Source: Pseudonocardia oceani (GTDB taxonomy: Bacteria; Actinomycetota; Actinomycetes; Mycobacteriales; Pseudonocardiaceae). Taken from it: DNA of 64,000 bases. Of this stretch, positions 1 to 8,277 are shown in pieces (positions within the stretch are counted from its first letter, which is position 1; each line of letters starts with the position of its first letter). A model generated the notes under the pieces. The model was not told where the DNA came from and ran no database searches. It saw only the letters and a list, made by a program, of their open reading frames with translations. The DNA lies in the NCBI RefSeq assembly GCF_019263585.2, contig NZ_JADQDF010000001.1, positions 4,278,001-4,342,000 of the forward strand. The letters are read 5' to 3'. The position numbers were made by a program, and so were the translations under genes.

Positions 1-210
1 GGGCGCGACTACGACGCCATCGAGAAGACGGTGATGTTCCCGCTGGACGCGGGGGAGAAGGGCGAGAAGGTCGACGCCCTGCTCACACAGCTGCAGGGCC
101 TGGCCGCGCAAGGCGTCAGCGAGGCGCACGGTTGGGTCCCGGAGGTGTGGAAGCCCGAGCGCCTGGAGCTGATCGGCAAGGAGATCATCCCCGCGGTGGC
201 CTCGCTCTAG
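1..210 (+). CDS. C-terminal end of an LLM-class, probably F420-dependent oxidoreductase (5' end outside window)
   Basis: Reading frame 1 is open from the first base to a TAG at 208-210 and gives 69 residues. The stretch with MFPLDAGEKGEKVDALLTQL followed by a helix ending in GKEIIPAV resembles the carboxy-terminal helix of luciferase-like (LLM) F420-dependent oxidoreductases, which use a TIM-barrel fold to reduce or oxidise small substrates with F420 or FMN. No active-site part is in the window, so cofactor and substrate cannot be inferred. A long palindrome follows directly and could end transcription before gnd. Confidence 0.6.
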   Translation, partial: GRDYDAIEKTVMFPLDAGEKGEKVDALLTQLQGLAAQGVSEAHGWVPEVWKPERLELIGKEIIPAVASL

Positions 211-217
211 GGTGTTC

Positions 218-286
218 ATCGGCACTTCGGAGCCGGCCTGCTGCTTTCGGGCGTCCGAGACAGCAGTATGGCTCCGGAGTGCCGAT
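218..286. repeat. Long imperfect palindrome between the LLM gene and gnd
   Basis: The arms 218-234 and 270-286 are reverse complements at 16 of 17 positions, the exception being a G-T type pair. Inside, CTGCTG (238-243) and CAGCAG (261-266) pair again, so the whole 69 bp can fold into one long stem. It lies just after the stop at 210 and before the gnd start at 313, so it may act as a terminator. Its length and nested symmetry also match the other palindromes in this window. Confidence 0.6.
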
Positions 287-312
287 CGTCCGTCGTCGTC
301 GTGAGGAGAGTT

Positions 313-1740
313 GTGAGCAGTCGCATCGGGGTCACCGGCCTGGCCGTCATGGGGGCCAACCTGGCCCGCAACATCGCCCGGCGCGGGGTGCCGATCGCCG
401 TGCACAACCGCACGACGGCGAAGACCCGCGAGTTCATGGAGGCCTACGGCAGCGAAGGCGAGTTCACCGCCGCCGAGACCACCGAGGAGTTCGTCGCCGC
501 GCTGGAGAAGCCGCGGCGGATCATCGTGATGGTGAAGGCGGGCAAGCCCGTCGACGCCGTGATCTCCGAGCTCACGCCGCTGCTCGACGAGGGCGACATC
601 ATCATCGACGCCGGCAACTCGCACTTCCCGGACACCAGGCGCCGCACCGAGGAGTGCGCGGCCAACGGGCTGCGCTTCATGGGCATCGGCGTGTCCGGCG
701 GCGAGGAGGGCGCGCTGCTCGGGCCGAGCATCATGCCCGGCGGCGACCCCTCGGCCTACGCGGAGGTCGAGGAGGTCCTGACCTCGATCGCCGCGGTCGT
801 CGACGGCACCCCGTGCTGCGTCCACGTCGGACCGGACGGCGCCGGGCACTACGTGAAGATGGTCCACAACGGCATCGAGTACGCCGACATCCAGCTCATC
901 GCCGAGGCCTACGACCTGCTCACGCACGTCGGCAGCCTCGACGCCCCGGCGATCGCGACGATCTTCGAGGAGTGGAACACCGGCGACCTCGAGTCGTTCC
1001 TCATCGAGATCACCGCGAAGGTGCTCGGCAAGACCGACGAGCGGACGGGCGGCCCGCTCGTCGACGTGATCGTCGACCAGGCGGAGCAGAAGGGCACCGG
1101 CACCTGGACCGCCGTCGACGCCCTCGGCCTGGGCGTCCCGCTCACCGGCATCACCGAGGCGGTGTTCGCGCGCGGGCTCTCCGCGCTGCGCGACGAGCGC
1201 AAGGCGGCGGCGGCCACGCTCGCCGGCCCCGTGCCCGGCGAGGGTCCCGACGGCCTCGTCGACGACATCCGCCAGGCGCTCTACGCCTCGAAGGTCGTGG
1301 CCTACGCGCAGGGCTTCGCGCAGATGCGGGCGGCGTCGTTGGCCAACGGCTGGGACCTCGACCTCGGCGCCATGGCCACGATCTGGCGCGGCGGCTGCAT
1401 CATCCGCGCGCAGTTCCTCAACCGGATCCGTGACGCCTACGCCGAGCACCCCGACATCGACAACCTGCTGATGGTGCCCTACTTCACCGAGGCCGTCGCC
1501 GACGCGCAGGACGCGTGGCGGCGGGTGGTGGTGACGGCGACGCAGCAGGGCGTGGCGATCCCGGCGTTCGCGAGCTCGCTGAGCTACTACGACGGCTACC
1601 GCCGCGAGCGCGGCCCGGCCAACCTCATCCAGGGCCTGCGCGACTACTTCGGCGCGCACACCTACCTGCGCACCGACGCCGAGGGCAAGTTCCACACCCG
1701 GTGGGGCCAGGACGGCAGTGAGGTGCGGACGGACGGCTGA
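313..1740 (+). CDS. gnd: 6-phosphogluconate dehydrogenase, decarboxylating
   Basis: 475 residues, the normal length for the long dimeric form. It oxidises 6-phosphogluconate to ribulose 5-phosphate and CO2 with NADP in the oxidative pentose phosphate pathway (cytosol). The N-terminal Rossmann motif GVTGLAVMGANLARN starts at about residue 6. The GVSGGEEGA substrate loop and the catalytic segment YVKMVHNGIEY with Lys182 and Asn186 are intact. The frame is open from 268, but GTG 313 has GAGGAGAG a few bases upstream and starts right before the Rossmann fold, so I prefer it. It is not in an operon with its neighbours; the next gene is convergent. Confidence 0.93.
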   Translation: MSSRIGVTGLAVMGANLARNIARRGVPIAVHNRTTAKTREFMEAYGSEGEFTAAETTEEFVAALEKPRRIIVMVKAGKPVDAVISELTPLLDEGDIIIDAGNSHFPDTRRRTEECAANGLRFMGIGVSGGEEGALLGPSIMPGGDPSAYAEVEEVLTSIAAVVDGTPCCVHVGPDGAGHYVKMVHNGIEYADIQLIAEAYDLLTHVGSLDAPAIATIFEEWNTGDLESFLIEITAKVLGKTDERTGGPLVDVIVDQAEQKGTGTWTAVDALGLGVPLTGITEAVFARGLSALRDERKAAAATLAGPVPGEGPDGLVDDIRQALYASKVVAYAQGFAQMRAASLANGWDLDLGAMATIWRGGCIIRAQFLNRIRDAYAEHPDIDNLLMVPYFTEAVADAQDAWRRVVVTATQQGVAIPAFASSLSYYDGYRRERGPANLIQGLRDYFGAHTYLRTDAEGKFHTRWGQDGSEVRTDG

Positions 1741-1763
1741 GTCCGCTCGGGGGCTCCGGAGTG

Positions 1764-1814
1764 GCAGCAAGGCCACCTCGTGGACGGTTCATGGGATGAA
1801 GGTGGCCCTGCTGC
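1764..1814. terminator. Palindrome between convergent gnd and acetyltransferase genes
   Basis: Arms 1764-1778 and 1800-1814 pair at 14 of 15 positions around a 21-bp loop. It sits between two convergent stop codons (1740 and 1841), the classic place for a bidirectional terminator. It also belongs with the other long palindromes in this window by size, although the arm sequence differs. Confidence 0.6.
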
Positions 1815-1840
1815 AACCGGGCGAGGCGGGTCAGGCAGCG

Positions 1841-2461
1841 TCAGGGCGCCGGTGCGCGCCGGAACAGCTGCGACGACCCGATCGGGGTGAACCCGGCCGC
1901 GAGCAGCGCCCGCAGGCTGGCCGCGTTCCCCGGCGCCACCGCCGCGACCACGACCTCCCCGGCCGGCACGCAGGTCAGCGCGTCGCGCACCAGCGCCCGA
2001 CCGGCCCCGCCGCGGCGCGCGGGCGGCACCTCCGTGCTCAGCTCGGTGAGGCCGGCGATCCCGCGGCCGAGCACGGCGAGGTCGTCGCCGTCGGCGCGGC
2101 CCAGGACGCGCACGTCGTCGCGGACGGCGCGGGCGAACGCGGCGCGGGGGTGACCGGCGAGGTCGGGCCGGGTCTGCAGGGCGGGCGGGCCGCCGGTGCC
2201 GCGGGCGACGAGCAGGGCGTCGAGGCTGTCGATCCAGCCGTCCGGCCCGGCCAGCGCGGTGACCAGGCGCGGGTCGTGCGCGCCGCCGAACCCGTCGACG
2301 GGGCGGGGCAGCGGGCCGTCGACGGCCAGCACCGCGAACCCGGTGAACGCCAGCACCGCCTCGAGCCCCGCGCGCCACGGCGGCACCTGCACCCAGCCGC
2401 CGTCGGCGGGAGGGAAGCGGCCGTCGGCGGCGTCGCGGACGAGCGCGGCGAGCGACGTCAC
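1841..2461 (-). CDS. GNAT-family N-acetyltransferase
   Basis: 206 residues from a GTG at 2461 that overlaps the stop of the upstream flavoprotein gene (GTGA), so the two are translationally coupled. The acetyl-CoA loop RRGGAGRALV lies near residues 149-158, followed by the usual asparagine-containing helix (APGNAASLRALLAAGF). GNAT enzymes move an acetyl group from acetyl-CoA to an amine. The first 100 residues are poorly conserved, as is typical, and the substrate cannot be named. Coupling to an FAD oxygenase suggests the pair acts on the same amine-bearing compound; this is inference. Confidence 0.75.
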   Translation of the reverse strand: MTSLAALVRDAADGRFPPADGGWVQVPPWRAGLEAVLAFTGFAVLAVDGPLPRPVDGFGGAHDPRLVTALAGPDGWIDSLDALLVARGTGGPPALQTRPDLAGHPRAAFARAVRDDVRVLGRADGDDLAVLGRGIAGLTELSTEVPPARRGGAGRALVRDALTCVPAGEVVVAAVAPGNAASLRALLAAGFTPIGSSQLFRRAPAP

Positions 2462-3519
2462 GCGCCGACCCCCGCCAGCCGCGCCAGCACCTCCCGGGCC
2501 GCGGCGCGCCCGGCGCGGTTGGCGCCGATCGTGCTGGCGCTGGGGCCGTAGCCGACGAGGTGGATGCGCGGGTCGGCGACCACCCGGGTGCCGTCCATCG
2601 CGATCCCGCCGCCCGGCCCGCGCAGGCGCAGCGGCGCGAGGTGACCGAGCGCGGCCCGCCAGCCCGTGGCCCAGAGGATGACGTCCGCGTCCCAGATCGC
2701 GCCGTCGTCCCAGGCCACGCCGCCGGGCACGAGGCGGTCGAACACCGGCCGCCGGGCGAGCACGCCCGCCTCCTCGGCGGCGCGGACGGCCGGCGTCCGG
2801 AGCAGCCCGGTCACCGACACCACGCTGCCCGGCGCCAGCCCCGCCCGCACCCGCTCCTCGACGCGCGCGACGGCGGCGCGGCCGTCGAAGGTGTCGTCGG
2901 AGAAGACGGGCGGACGGCGCGTCACCCAGAGCGTGTCGGCCGCGACGGCCGCGATCTCGATCAGCAGCTGCACCGCCGAGGTGCCGCCGCCGACGACGAC
3001 CACCCGCTTCCCGCCGAGGTCGTCGGGGCCGCGGTAGTCGGCGGTGTGCAGCTGCCGGCCGTCGAAGGTGCCGGGGTAGCGGGGCACGAACGGGCGGGTC
3101 CAGGTGCCGGTGGCGTTGATGAGCGCGCGGGTGATCCAGGTGCCGCGGTCGGTCTCGACGCGGAGGTCCGGTGCGGAGTCGTGGACCCCGAGCACGTGCA
3201 CCGGCCGCTCGACGCCCAGCCCGAACTCGCGCTCGTAGTCGCCGAAGTACTCCGGCACCACCTCGGCCGCGGGGCGCGTCGGGTCGGGGGGGTCGAAGTG
3301 CAGGCCGGGGAGGTCGTGGATGCGGTGGGTGTCGTCGACGCGGAGGGTGGGCCAGCGGTGGCGCCACGCCCCGCCGGGCCCCTCCTCGCCGTCGAGGACG
3401 ACGAAGTCGGCCCCGGCCCGGGCGAGCCCGGACGCGGCCGACAACCCGGCCTGCCCGGCCCCGATGACGACCACGTCGGTGCGCACACCCACCCCAACAC
3501 CCGCACCGCCCACCCCCAT
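2458..3519 (-). CDS. FAD-dependent monooxygenase/oxidoreductase, flavin-containing monooxygenase type
   Basis: 353 residues. The FAD-binding motif VVIGAGQAG is at about residues 17-25, a second NAD(P)H-binding motif VVVVGGGTSA in the middle, and an ATGTW/WATGWR motif typical of FMO and CzcO-like proteins follows, with HRIHDLPGLHFDP in between. Such enzymes insert oxygen next to N or S atoms or perform Baeyer-Villiger oxidation. ATG 3519 has GGGAGCGGG just upstream; the GTG at 3486, right before the FAD motif, is the alternative start. The GNAT gene overlaps its stop. Substrate unknown. Confidence 0.82.
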   Translation of the reverse strand: MGVGGAGVGVGVRTDVVVIGAGQAGLSAASGLARAGADFVVLDGEEGPGGAWRHRWPTLRVDDTHRIHDLPGLHFDPPDPTRPAAEVVPEYFGDYEREFGLGVERPVHVLGVHDSAPDLRVETDRGTWITRALINATGTWTRPFVPRYPGTFDGRQLHTADYRGPDDLGGKRVVVVGGGTSAVQLLIEIAAVAADTLWVTRRPPVFSDDTFDGRAAVARVEERVRAGLAPGSVVSVTGLLRTPAVRAAEEAGVLARRPVFDRLVPGGVAWDDGAIWDADVILWATGWRAALGHLAPLRLRGPGGGIAMDGTRVVADPRIHLVGYGPSASTIGANRAGRAAAREVLARLAGVGA

Positions 3520-3626
3520 CCCGCTCCCGCTGTGGGCGCGCCGTCCGCGTCTCGGCGGCCCGCCCCTCGCTCCGCGGCCCGAAGCTCCGCGAGCCCGCCA
3601 TCCCAGCGCGCGGAGGGCCGTCCCGG

Positions 3627-4619
3627 TCAGTGCACCGGCGCCCGATCCGGGAAGGGGGTGGCGGTGTACCGGTCCGTCCACCCCGCCAGCGCCTCCACCG
3701 TCACGTTCCCCCCGCAGACGACCAGGCCCAGATGGACGTCGGGGCCCACGCGGTCGAGCACCGCCCGGGCCGCCGCCACCAGGCACCCGGCGGCCGGCTC
3801 GGCCCACACCTTCGCCTGCTCGGCGAGGGTGAGGGTGCCGCGCACCGCGGCGGCGTCGGACACCACCAGCACCTCCTCCACCCGCTCGCTCACGTGGTCG
3901 AGCGTGAGCTGGGAGACGTGCGGCGCCGAGAGCGTCGACACGATGGACGTCGGTGCGATCGGCACCGGCGCCCCCGCGGCGAGCGCGCGCGTCATGGCGT
4001 CGGCGCCCTCGGTCTCCACGCCCCACACTCGCGCCCCGGGGAACGCGGTGGCGACCCCGGAGATCAGCGCACCGCCGCCGATGCTCACCAGCACGTCGGT
4101 GACGTCCGGCGCCTCGGCCGCGAACTCCAGCCCGACCGTGCCCTGCGCGGCCACGACCTCGCGGTCGTCGAACGGGTGCAGCAGCGTCATCCCGCCCGCC
4201 ACCAGCTCGTCGAGCAGGGCGAACGCGCCGGACATGTCCGGGGTGAGCCGGACGTCGGCGCCGGCGGCCCGGCACAGCTGCACCGCCCGCGCGGGCACCG
4301 ACTCCGGCATGACGATCGTCGCGGCGATCCCGAGTGCGCCCGCGGTGTCGGCGACGGCGAGCCCGTGGTTGCCCCCGCTGACGGCGACGACCCCGGCCGC
4401 GCGCTCGGCGTCGGACAGCCCCAGCAGCTTGTGGAACGCCCCGCGCGGCTTGAACGACCCCGTCCGCTGCAGCAGTTCGAGCTTCAGCGTGACGGGCGCG
4501 TCGAGGTGCCCGGAGAGGCCGGGGGAGGGGACGGTGGGGGTGCGCACCACGTGGCCGGCGATGCGGTCGGCCGCCACGAGGATGTCGTCGATCGAGATCA
4601 GGTCGCTCACCACCGCCAC
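3627..4619 (-). CDS. PLP-dependent threonine/serine dehydratase-like enzyme
   Basis: 330 residues, the length of catabolic threonine dehydratases without a regulatory ACT domain. The lysine that binds pyridoxal phosphate is Lys57 in GSFKPRGA. The asparagine loop SGGNHG is at 81-86 and a glycine-rich phosphate loop SIGGGALISG lies near residue 178. The family removes the amino group of threonine or serine to give a 2-oxo acid and ammonia. It lies upstream of the flavoprotein-GNAT pair on the same strand, 107 bp away, so one transcript is possible. Serine racemase or diaminopropionate-type activity cannot be excluded from sequence alone. Confidence 0.85.
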   Translation of the reverse strand: MAVVSDLISIDDILVAADRIAGHVVRTPTVPSPGLSGHLDAPVTLKLELLQRTGSFKPRGAFHKLLGLSDAERAAGVVAVSGGNHGLAVADTAGALGIAATIVMPESVPARAVQLCRAAGADVRLTPDMSGAFALLDELVAGGMTLLHPFDDREVVAAQGTVGLEFAAEAPDVTDVLVSIGGGALISGVATAFPGARVWGVETEGADAMTRALAAGAPVPIAPTSIVSTLSAPHVSQLTLDHVSERVEEVLVVSDAAAVRGTLTLAEQAKVWAEPAAGCLVAAARAVLDRVGPDVHLGLVVCGGNVTVEALAGWTDRYTATPFPDRAPVH

Positions 4620-4635
4620 GCTAGGCCCCGGCCGC

Positions 4636-4900
4636 TCAGCCCAGCACGTCGACCGCCCGCGCGACGACCAGCGCCACGGTCACCGGCGACACCAGCGCCC
4701 GCACGAGCATCGCGCCCTTCGCCCGGTGCGGGAACGGCAGCGTGTCGGTGGGGCTGAACGCGGCGGAGTGGTGAAAGAGAGGTAGAGGTGGTCGACGAAC
4801 GCCGGTTCCCGGTCGGGGTCGGCGGCTCCGCCGCGGTCGAACTCCCAGTGCAGCAGCGCGAAGGCGATGGTGTGCGCAGGACCCGCGACTCGCGGTCGAC
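4636..4900 (-). pseudogene. Frameshifted C-terminal remnant of a small actinobacterial membrane protein
   Basis: On the minus strand one frame gives HTIAFALLHWEFDRGG and PAFVDHLYLSFTT, and after a -1 shift near 4770 another gives AFSPTDTLPFPHRAKGA and a final hydrophobic helix ending at the TGA at 4636-4638. Together they match the last third of a conserved actinobacterial membrane protein with the YLSFT...AFSPTDTLP signature. The N-terminal two thirds are missing and no start is visible, so this is a decayed fragment. A single-base sequencing error could explain the shift but not the missing part. Confidence 0.6.
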
Positions 4901-4936
4901 GCGCAGCGGGGCGCTCACGCGGGCACGCCAGCGAGT

Positions 4937-4978
4937 CGTGAGTGGCAACCGTGCCCTCAGGCACGGTTGCCACTCACG
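4937..4978. terminator. Perfect 19-bp palindrome downstream of glpD
   Basis: Arms 4937-4955 and 4960-4978 are exact reverse complements with a 4-base loop (CTCA). The hairpin begins 6 bp after the glpD stop codon on the minus strand, so it can terminate the glpFKD transcript. Its length and perfection exceed a typical terminator stem and resemble the dispersed palindromes elsewhere in the window. Confidence 0.75.
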
Positions 4979-4984
4979 GGCGCG

Positions 4985-6694
4985 TCAGCGCAGCGGCACG
5001 ACCTCCGGCGCCCCCATGCGGGCGGAGTCGGCGGTCTCGTCGTCGGGCATCTTCTGGCTCTCCCGCTCGGCGTCGACCCGCTTGCGGTAGTGCTCGACCT
5101 CCCGCGCCACCTGGTCCTCGCTCCAGCCCAGCACCGGGGCGAGGAGCGCGGCGACCTCGTCGACGCACCCGATGCCCCGGTCGAAGGTCTCGATCGAGAT
5201 GCGGGTGCGGCGGGCGAGGACGTCCTCCAGGTGCCGGGCCCCCTCGTGCGAGGCCGCGTAGACGGCCTCGGCGCGCAGGTAGTCCGGCGCCCCGGCGAGC
5301 TCCTCGCCCAGCGACGGGTCGGCGGCCACGAGGTCGAGGACCTCGTGGATCAGCGACCCGTAGCGGGTGAGCAGGTGCGCGATGCGGGCCTCGTGCACCC
5401 CGTAGCGCGCGGCCAGGACGTAGCGGGAGTTCTTCAGCGCGGTGAACCCCTCGGCGCCCAGCAGCGGCACCTTCTCCGTGACCGACGGCGGCACCTTCGC
5501 GTCCAGGGCGTGCACGGCCGCGTCGACGGCGTCCTTCGCCATGATCCGGTAGGTCGTGTACTTCCCCCCGGCGACGACGACGAGCCCCGGCGCGGTGTGG
5601 GCCACCGCGTGCTCCCGCGACAGCTTCGACGTGGCGTCCGACTCGCCCGACAGCAGCGGCCGCAGACCCGCGTACACGCCCTCCACGTCGGCGTGCGTGA
5701 GCGGCTGCTCCAGCACCTCGTTGACGTGGTCGAGCAGGTAGTCGATGTCGGCGGCGCTGGCAGCCGGGTGGGCCTTGTCGAGGTCCCAGTCGGTGTCGGT
5801 GGTGCCGATGATCCAGTGCCGGCCCCACGGGATGACGAACAGCACCGACTTCTCGGTGCGCAGGATCAGCCCGGACGAGCCCTGGATCCGGTCGCGCGGG
5901 ACGACCAGGTGGATGCCCTTGCTCGCGCGGACCTTGAACTGCCCGCGCTCGCCCACCATCGACTGCGTGTCGTCGGTCCACACGCCGGTGGCGTTGATGA
6001 CCTGCTTGGCGTGGACCTTGAACGTGCGCCCGGACTCGAGGTCGTGGACCTCGGCGCCGGTGACGCGCTCGCCCTCGCGCAGCAGCCCGACCACGCGCGA
6101 CCGGGTGGCCACGTGCGCCCCGTAGGCCGCGGCGGTGCGGGCGATGAACATCGTGTGGCGGGCGTCGTCGACCTGCGCGTCGTAGTACTGCAGGGCGCCG
6201 ACGAGGGCGTCCTTGCGCAGCGACGGCACGATCTTGCGCGCGCCGCCGCGGGTGAGGTGGCGGTGCAGGGGCAGCCCGGCGCTGTGGCCCGACACCCGCG
6301 CGAGCACGTCGTAGAGCGCCACACCGGCACCGGCGTAGAACCGCTCCCACCCGCGGTGCTTGAGCGGGTAGAGGAACGGCACCGGCCGGATGAGGTGCGG
6401 CGCCAGCTTCTCGATGAGCAGCCCGCGTTCGGAGAGGGCCTCGGCGACCAGCCGGAAGTCCAGCATCTCCAGGTAGCGCAGGCCACCGTGGATGAGCTTG
6501 CTCGACCTGCTCGACGTCCCCGACGCGAAGTCGCGGGCCTCGACGAGCCCGACGGTCAGCCCCCGGGTGGCGGCGTCGAGGGCGGCTCCCGCGCCCACGA
6601 CACCGCCCCCGACGACCAGCACGTCGAGTTCGGTCGACGCCATCGCCTCCAGCGCGGCCTCACGGGCCTGCGGGGAGAGCGCGACCGATCTCAT
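4985..6694 (-). CDS. glpD: Aerobic glycerol-3-phosphate dehydrogenase
   Basis: 569 residues, normal for GlpD. This membrane-associated flavoprotein oxidises sn-glycerol 3-phosphate to dihydroxyacetone phosphate and passes electrons to the quinone pool. The FAD motif VLVVGGGVVGAG covers about residues 25-36, and the conserved DFASGTSSRSSKLIHGGLRYL follows. The C-terminal GlpD domain is present (TRISIETFDRG, then the DQVAREVEHYRKRVDAE helix). It is last in the glpF-glpK-glpD order, starting 39 bp after the glpK stop, and the perfect palindrome at 4937-4978 closes the unit. Confidence 0.95.
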   Translation of the reverse strand: MRSVALSPQAREAALEAMASTELDVLVVGGGVVGAGAALDAATRGLTVGLVEARDFASGTSSRSSKLIHGGLRYLEMLDFRLVAEALSERGLLIEKLAPHLIRPVPFLYPLKHRGWERFYAGAGVALYDVLARVSGHSAGLPLHRHLTRGGARKIVPSLRKDALVGALQYYDAQVDDARHTMFIARTAAAYGAHVATRSRVVGLLREGERVTGAEVHDLESGRTFKVHAKQVINATGVWTDDTQSMVGERGQFKVRASKGIHLVVPRDRIQGSSGLILRTEKSVLFVIPWGRHWIIGTTDTDWDLDKAHPAASAADIDYLLDHVNEVLEQPLTHADVEGVYAGLRPLLSGESDATSKLSREHAVAHTAPGLVVVAGGKYTTYRIMAKDAVDAAVHALDAKVPPSVTEKVPLLGAEGFTALKNSRYVLAARYGVHEARIAHLLTRYGSLIHEVLDLVAADPSLGEELAGAPDYLRAEAVYAASHEGARHLEDVLARRTRISIETFDRGIGCVDEVAALLAPVLGWSEDQVAREVEHYRKRVDAERESQKMPDDETADSARMGAPEVVPLR

Positions 6695-6733
6695 GGTGTG
6701 TCCTTTCGTCCGTTCGTACGCGGGTCGGATCCG

Positions 6734-8266
6734 TCAGCCCACGTCTACCCAGTCCAACGTCCGGGTGACCGCCTTCTTCCACTGCTCGTAACCGGAGTCA
6801 CGCTGATCGGCCGACCACTGCGGCTCCCAGCGCTTGGACTCGTTCCAGTTGGTCCGCAGCTCGTCGGTGTCCTTCCAGAACCCGACCGCGAGACCCGCCG
6901 CGTACGCCGCGCCCAGCGCCGTGGTCTCCGCGACGACGGGCCGGCTGACCGGCACGCCGAGCACGTCGGCCTGGATCTGCATGCACAGCTCGTTGGCGGT
7001 GACGCCGCCGTCGACCTTGAGCGTCTCCAGGTGCACCCCGGAGTCCTTCTCCATGGCCTCGGCGACGTCGCGGCTCTGGTAGCAGATCGCCTCCAGCGCG
7101 GCCCGGGCCAGGTGCGCGTTGGTGTTGTAGCGCGAGAGGCCGACGATCGCGCCGCGGGCGTCGGAACGCCAGTACGGCGCGAACAGCCCGGAGAACGCCG
7201 GCACGAAGTACACGCCGCCGTTGTCCTCGACCTGGCGCGCCAGCGTCTCGCTCTCCGAGGCGCCGGAGATGATGCCGAGCTGGTCGCGCAGCCACTGGAT
7301 GGCCGACCCCGTGACGGCGATCGAGCCCTCCAGGCAGTAGACCGGCGCATCGTCGCCGAACTGGTAGCCGACGGTCGTGAGCAGCCCCGCCTTGCTGCGC
7401 ACGAGCTCGGTGCCCGTGTTGAGCAGCATGAAGTTGCCGGTGCCGTAGGTGTTCTTGGCCTCGCCGGGGGCGAAGCAGACCTGGCCGACGGTGGCGGCCT
7501 GCTGGTCGCCGAGGTCGCCGGTGATGAGCACCTCGCCGCCGAGCGGGCCGTTCGTGAGCGTCGAGCCGTAGCCGCCAGGGCAGGAGCTGGGCTTGATCTC
7601 CGGCAGCATCTGCCGTGGGATGTCGAAGAAGCTCAGCAGCTCGTCGTCCCAGTCGAGGGTCTCGAGGTTCATCAGCATCGTGCGGCTGGCGTTGGTGGGG
7701 TCGGTGACGTGGCTGGCATCCTTCCCATTGGCGCCGTTGACGCCGCCGGTCAGGTGCCAGATCAGCCACGTGTCGGTGTTGCCGAAGATCGCGTCGCCGC
7801 TCTCGGCGAGCGCGCGGGCCCCGTCGACGTTCTCCAGGATCCACTGGATCTTGCCACCGGAGAAGTAGGTGGCCGGCGGGAGGCCCGCCTTCTGCCGGAT
7901 GACGTCGCCGCGCCCGTCCTTGTCCAGGGCGGTGGCGATGCGGTCGGTGCGGGTGTCCTGCCAGACGATCGCGTTGTAGAGCGGGCGCCCGGTGCGCCTG
8001 TTCCACACGACGGCGGTCTCGCGCTGGTTGGTGATGCCCAGCGCCACCAGGTCCGACGACGACAGGCCGGTCTTGTTCAGCCCCGTCTGGATGACCGCGG
8101 AGGTGCGCTCCCAGATCTCCACGGGGTTGTGCTCGACCCAGCCCGCCTGCGGGAGGATCTGCTCGTGCTCGAGCTGGTGGCGGCCCACCTCGTTGCCGCT
8201 GTGATCGAAGATCATGAAGCGGCTGCTGGTGGTGCCCTGGTCGACTGCTCCGACGAACTCGGCCAT
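6734..8266 (-). CDS. glpK: Glycerol kinase (first copy)
   Basis: 510 residues of the FGGY family. It phosphorylates glycerol with ATP to sn-glycerol 3-phosphate in the cytosol, feeding GlpD encoded next to it. The ATP motif DQGTTSSR begins at Asp9. ITNQRET, the glycerol-binding WQDTRTD, and the second phosphate motif GDLGDQQAA are all present, as is the C-terminal KVDGGVTAN. The start is 11 bp after the glpF stop, with GAGGAGAG-like purines upstream. A second, diverged glycerol kinase gene lies 1.8 kb away in the opposite direction, so this is one of two isoforms. Confidence 0.96.
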   Translation of the reverse strand: MAEFVGAVDQGTTSSRFMIFDHSGNEVGRHQLEHEQILPQAGWVEHNPVEIWERTSAVIQTGLNKTGLSSSDLVALGITNQRETAVVWNRRTGRPLYNAIVWQDTRTDRIATALDKDGRGDVIRQKAGLPPATYFSGGKIQWILENVDGARALAESGDAIFGNTDTWLIWHLTGGVNGANGKDASHVTDPTNASRTMLMNLETLDWDDELLSFFDIPRQMLPEIKPSSCPGGYGSTLTNGPLGGEVLITGDLGDQQAATVGQVCFAPGEAKNTYGTGNFMLLNTGTELVRSKAGLLTTVGYQFGDDAPVYCLEGSIAVTGSAIQWLRDQLGIISGASESETLARQVEDNGGVYFVPAFSGLFAPYWRSDARGAIVGLSRYNTNAHLARAALEAICYQSRDVAEAMEKDSGVHLETLKVDGGVTANELCMQIQADVLGVPVSRPVVAETTALGAAYAAGLAVGFWKDTDELRTNWNESKRWEPQWSADQRDSGYEQWKKAVTRTLDWVDVG

Positions 8267-8277
8267 CAGGCTCTCCT

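Noticed and set aside
1841..3601. Single 586-residue minus-strand protein
   Set aside because: Its C-terminal part is the GNAT protein, but the N-terminal part is an out-of-frame shadow of the flavoprotein gene; the GTG at 2461 separates them.
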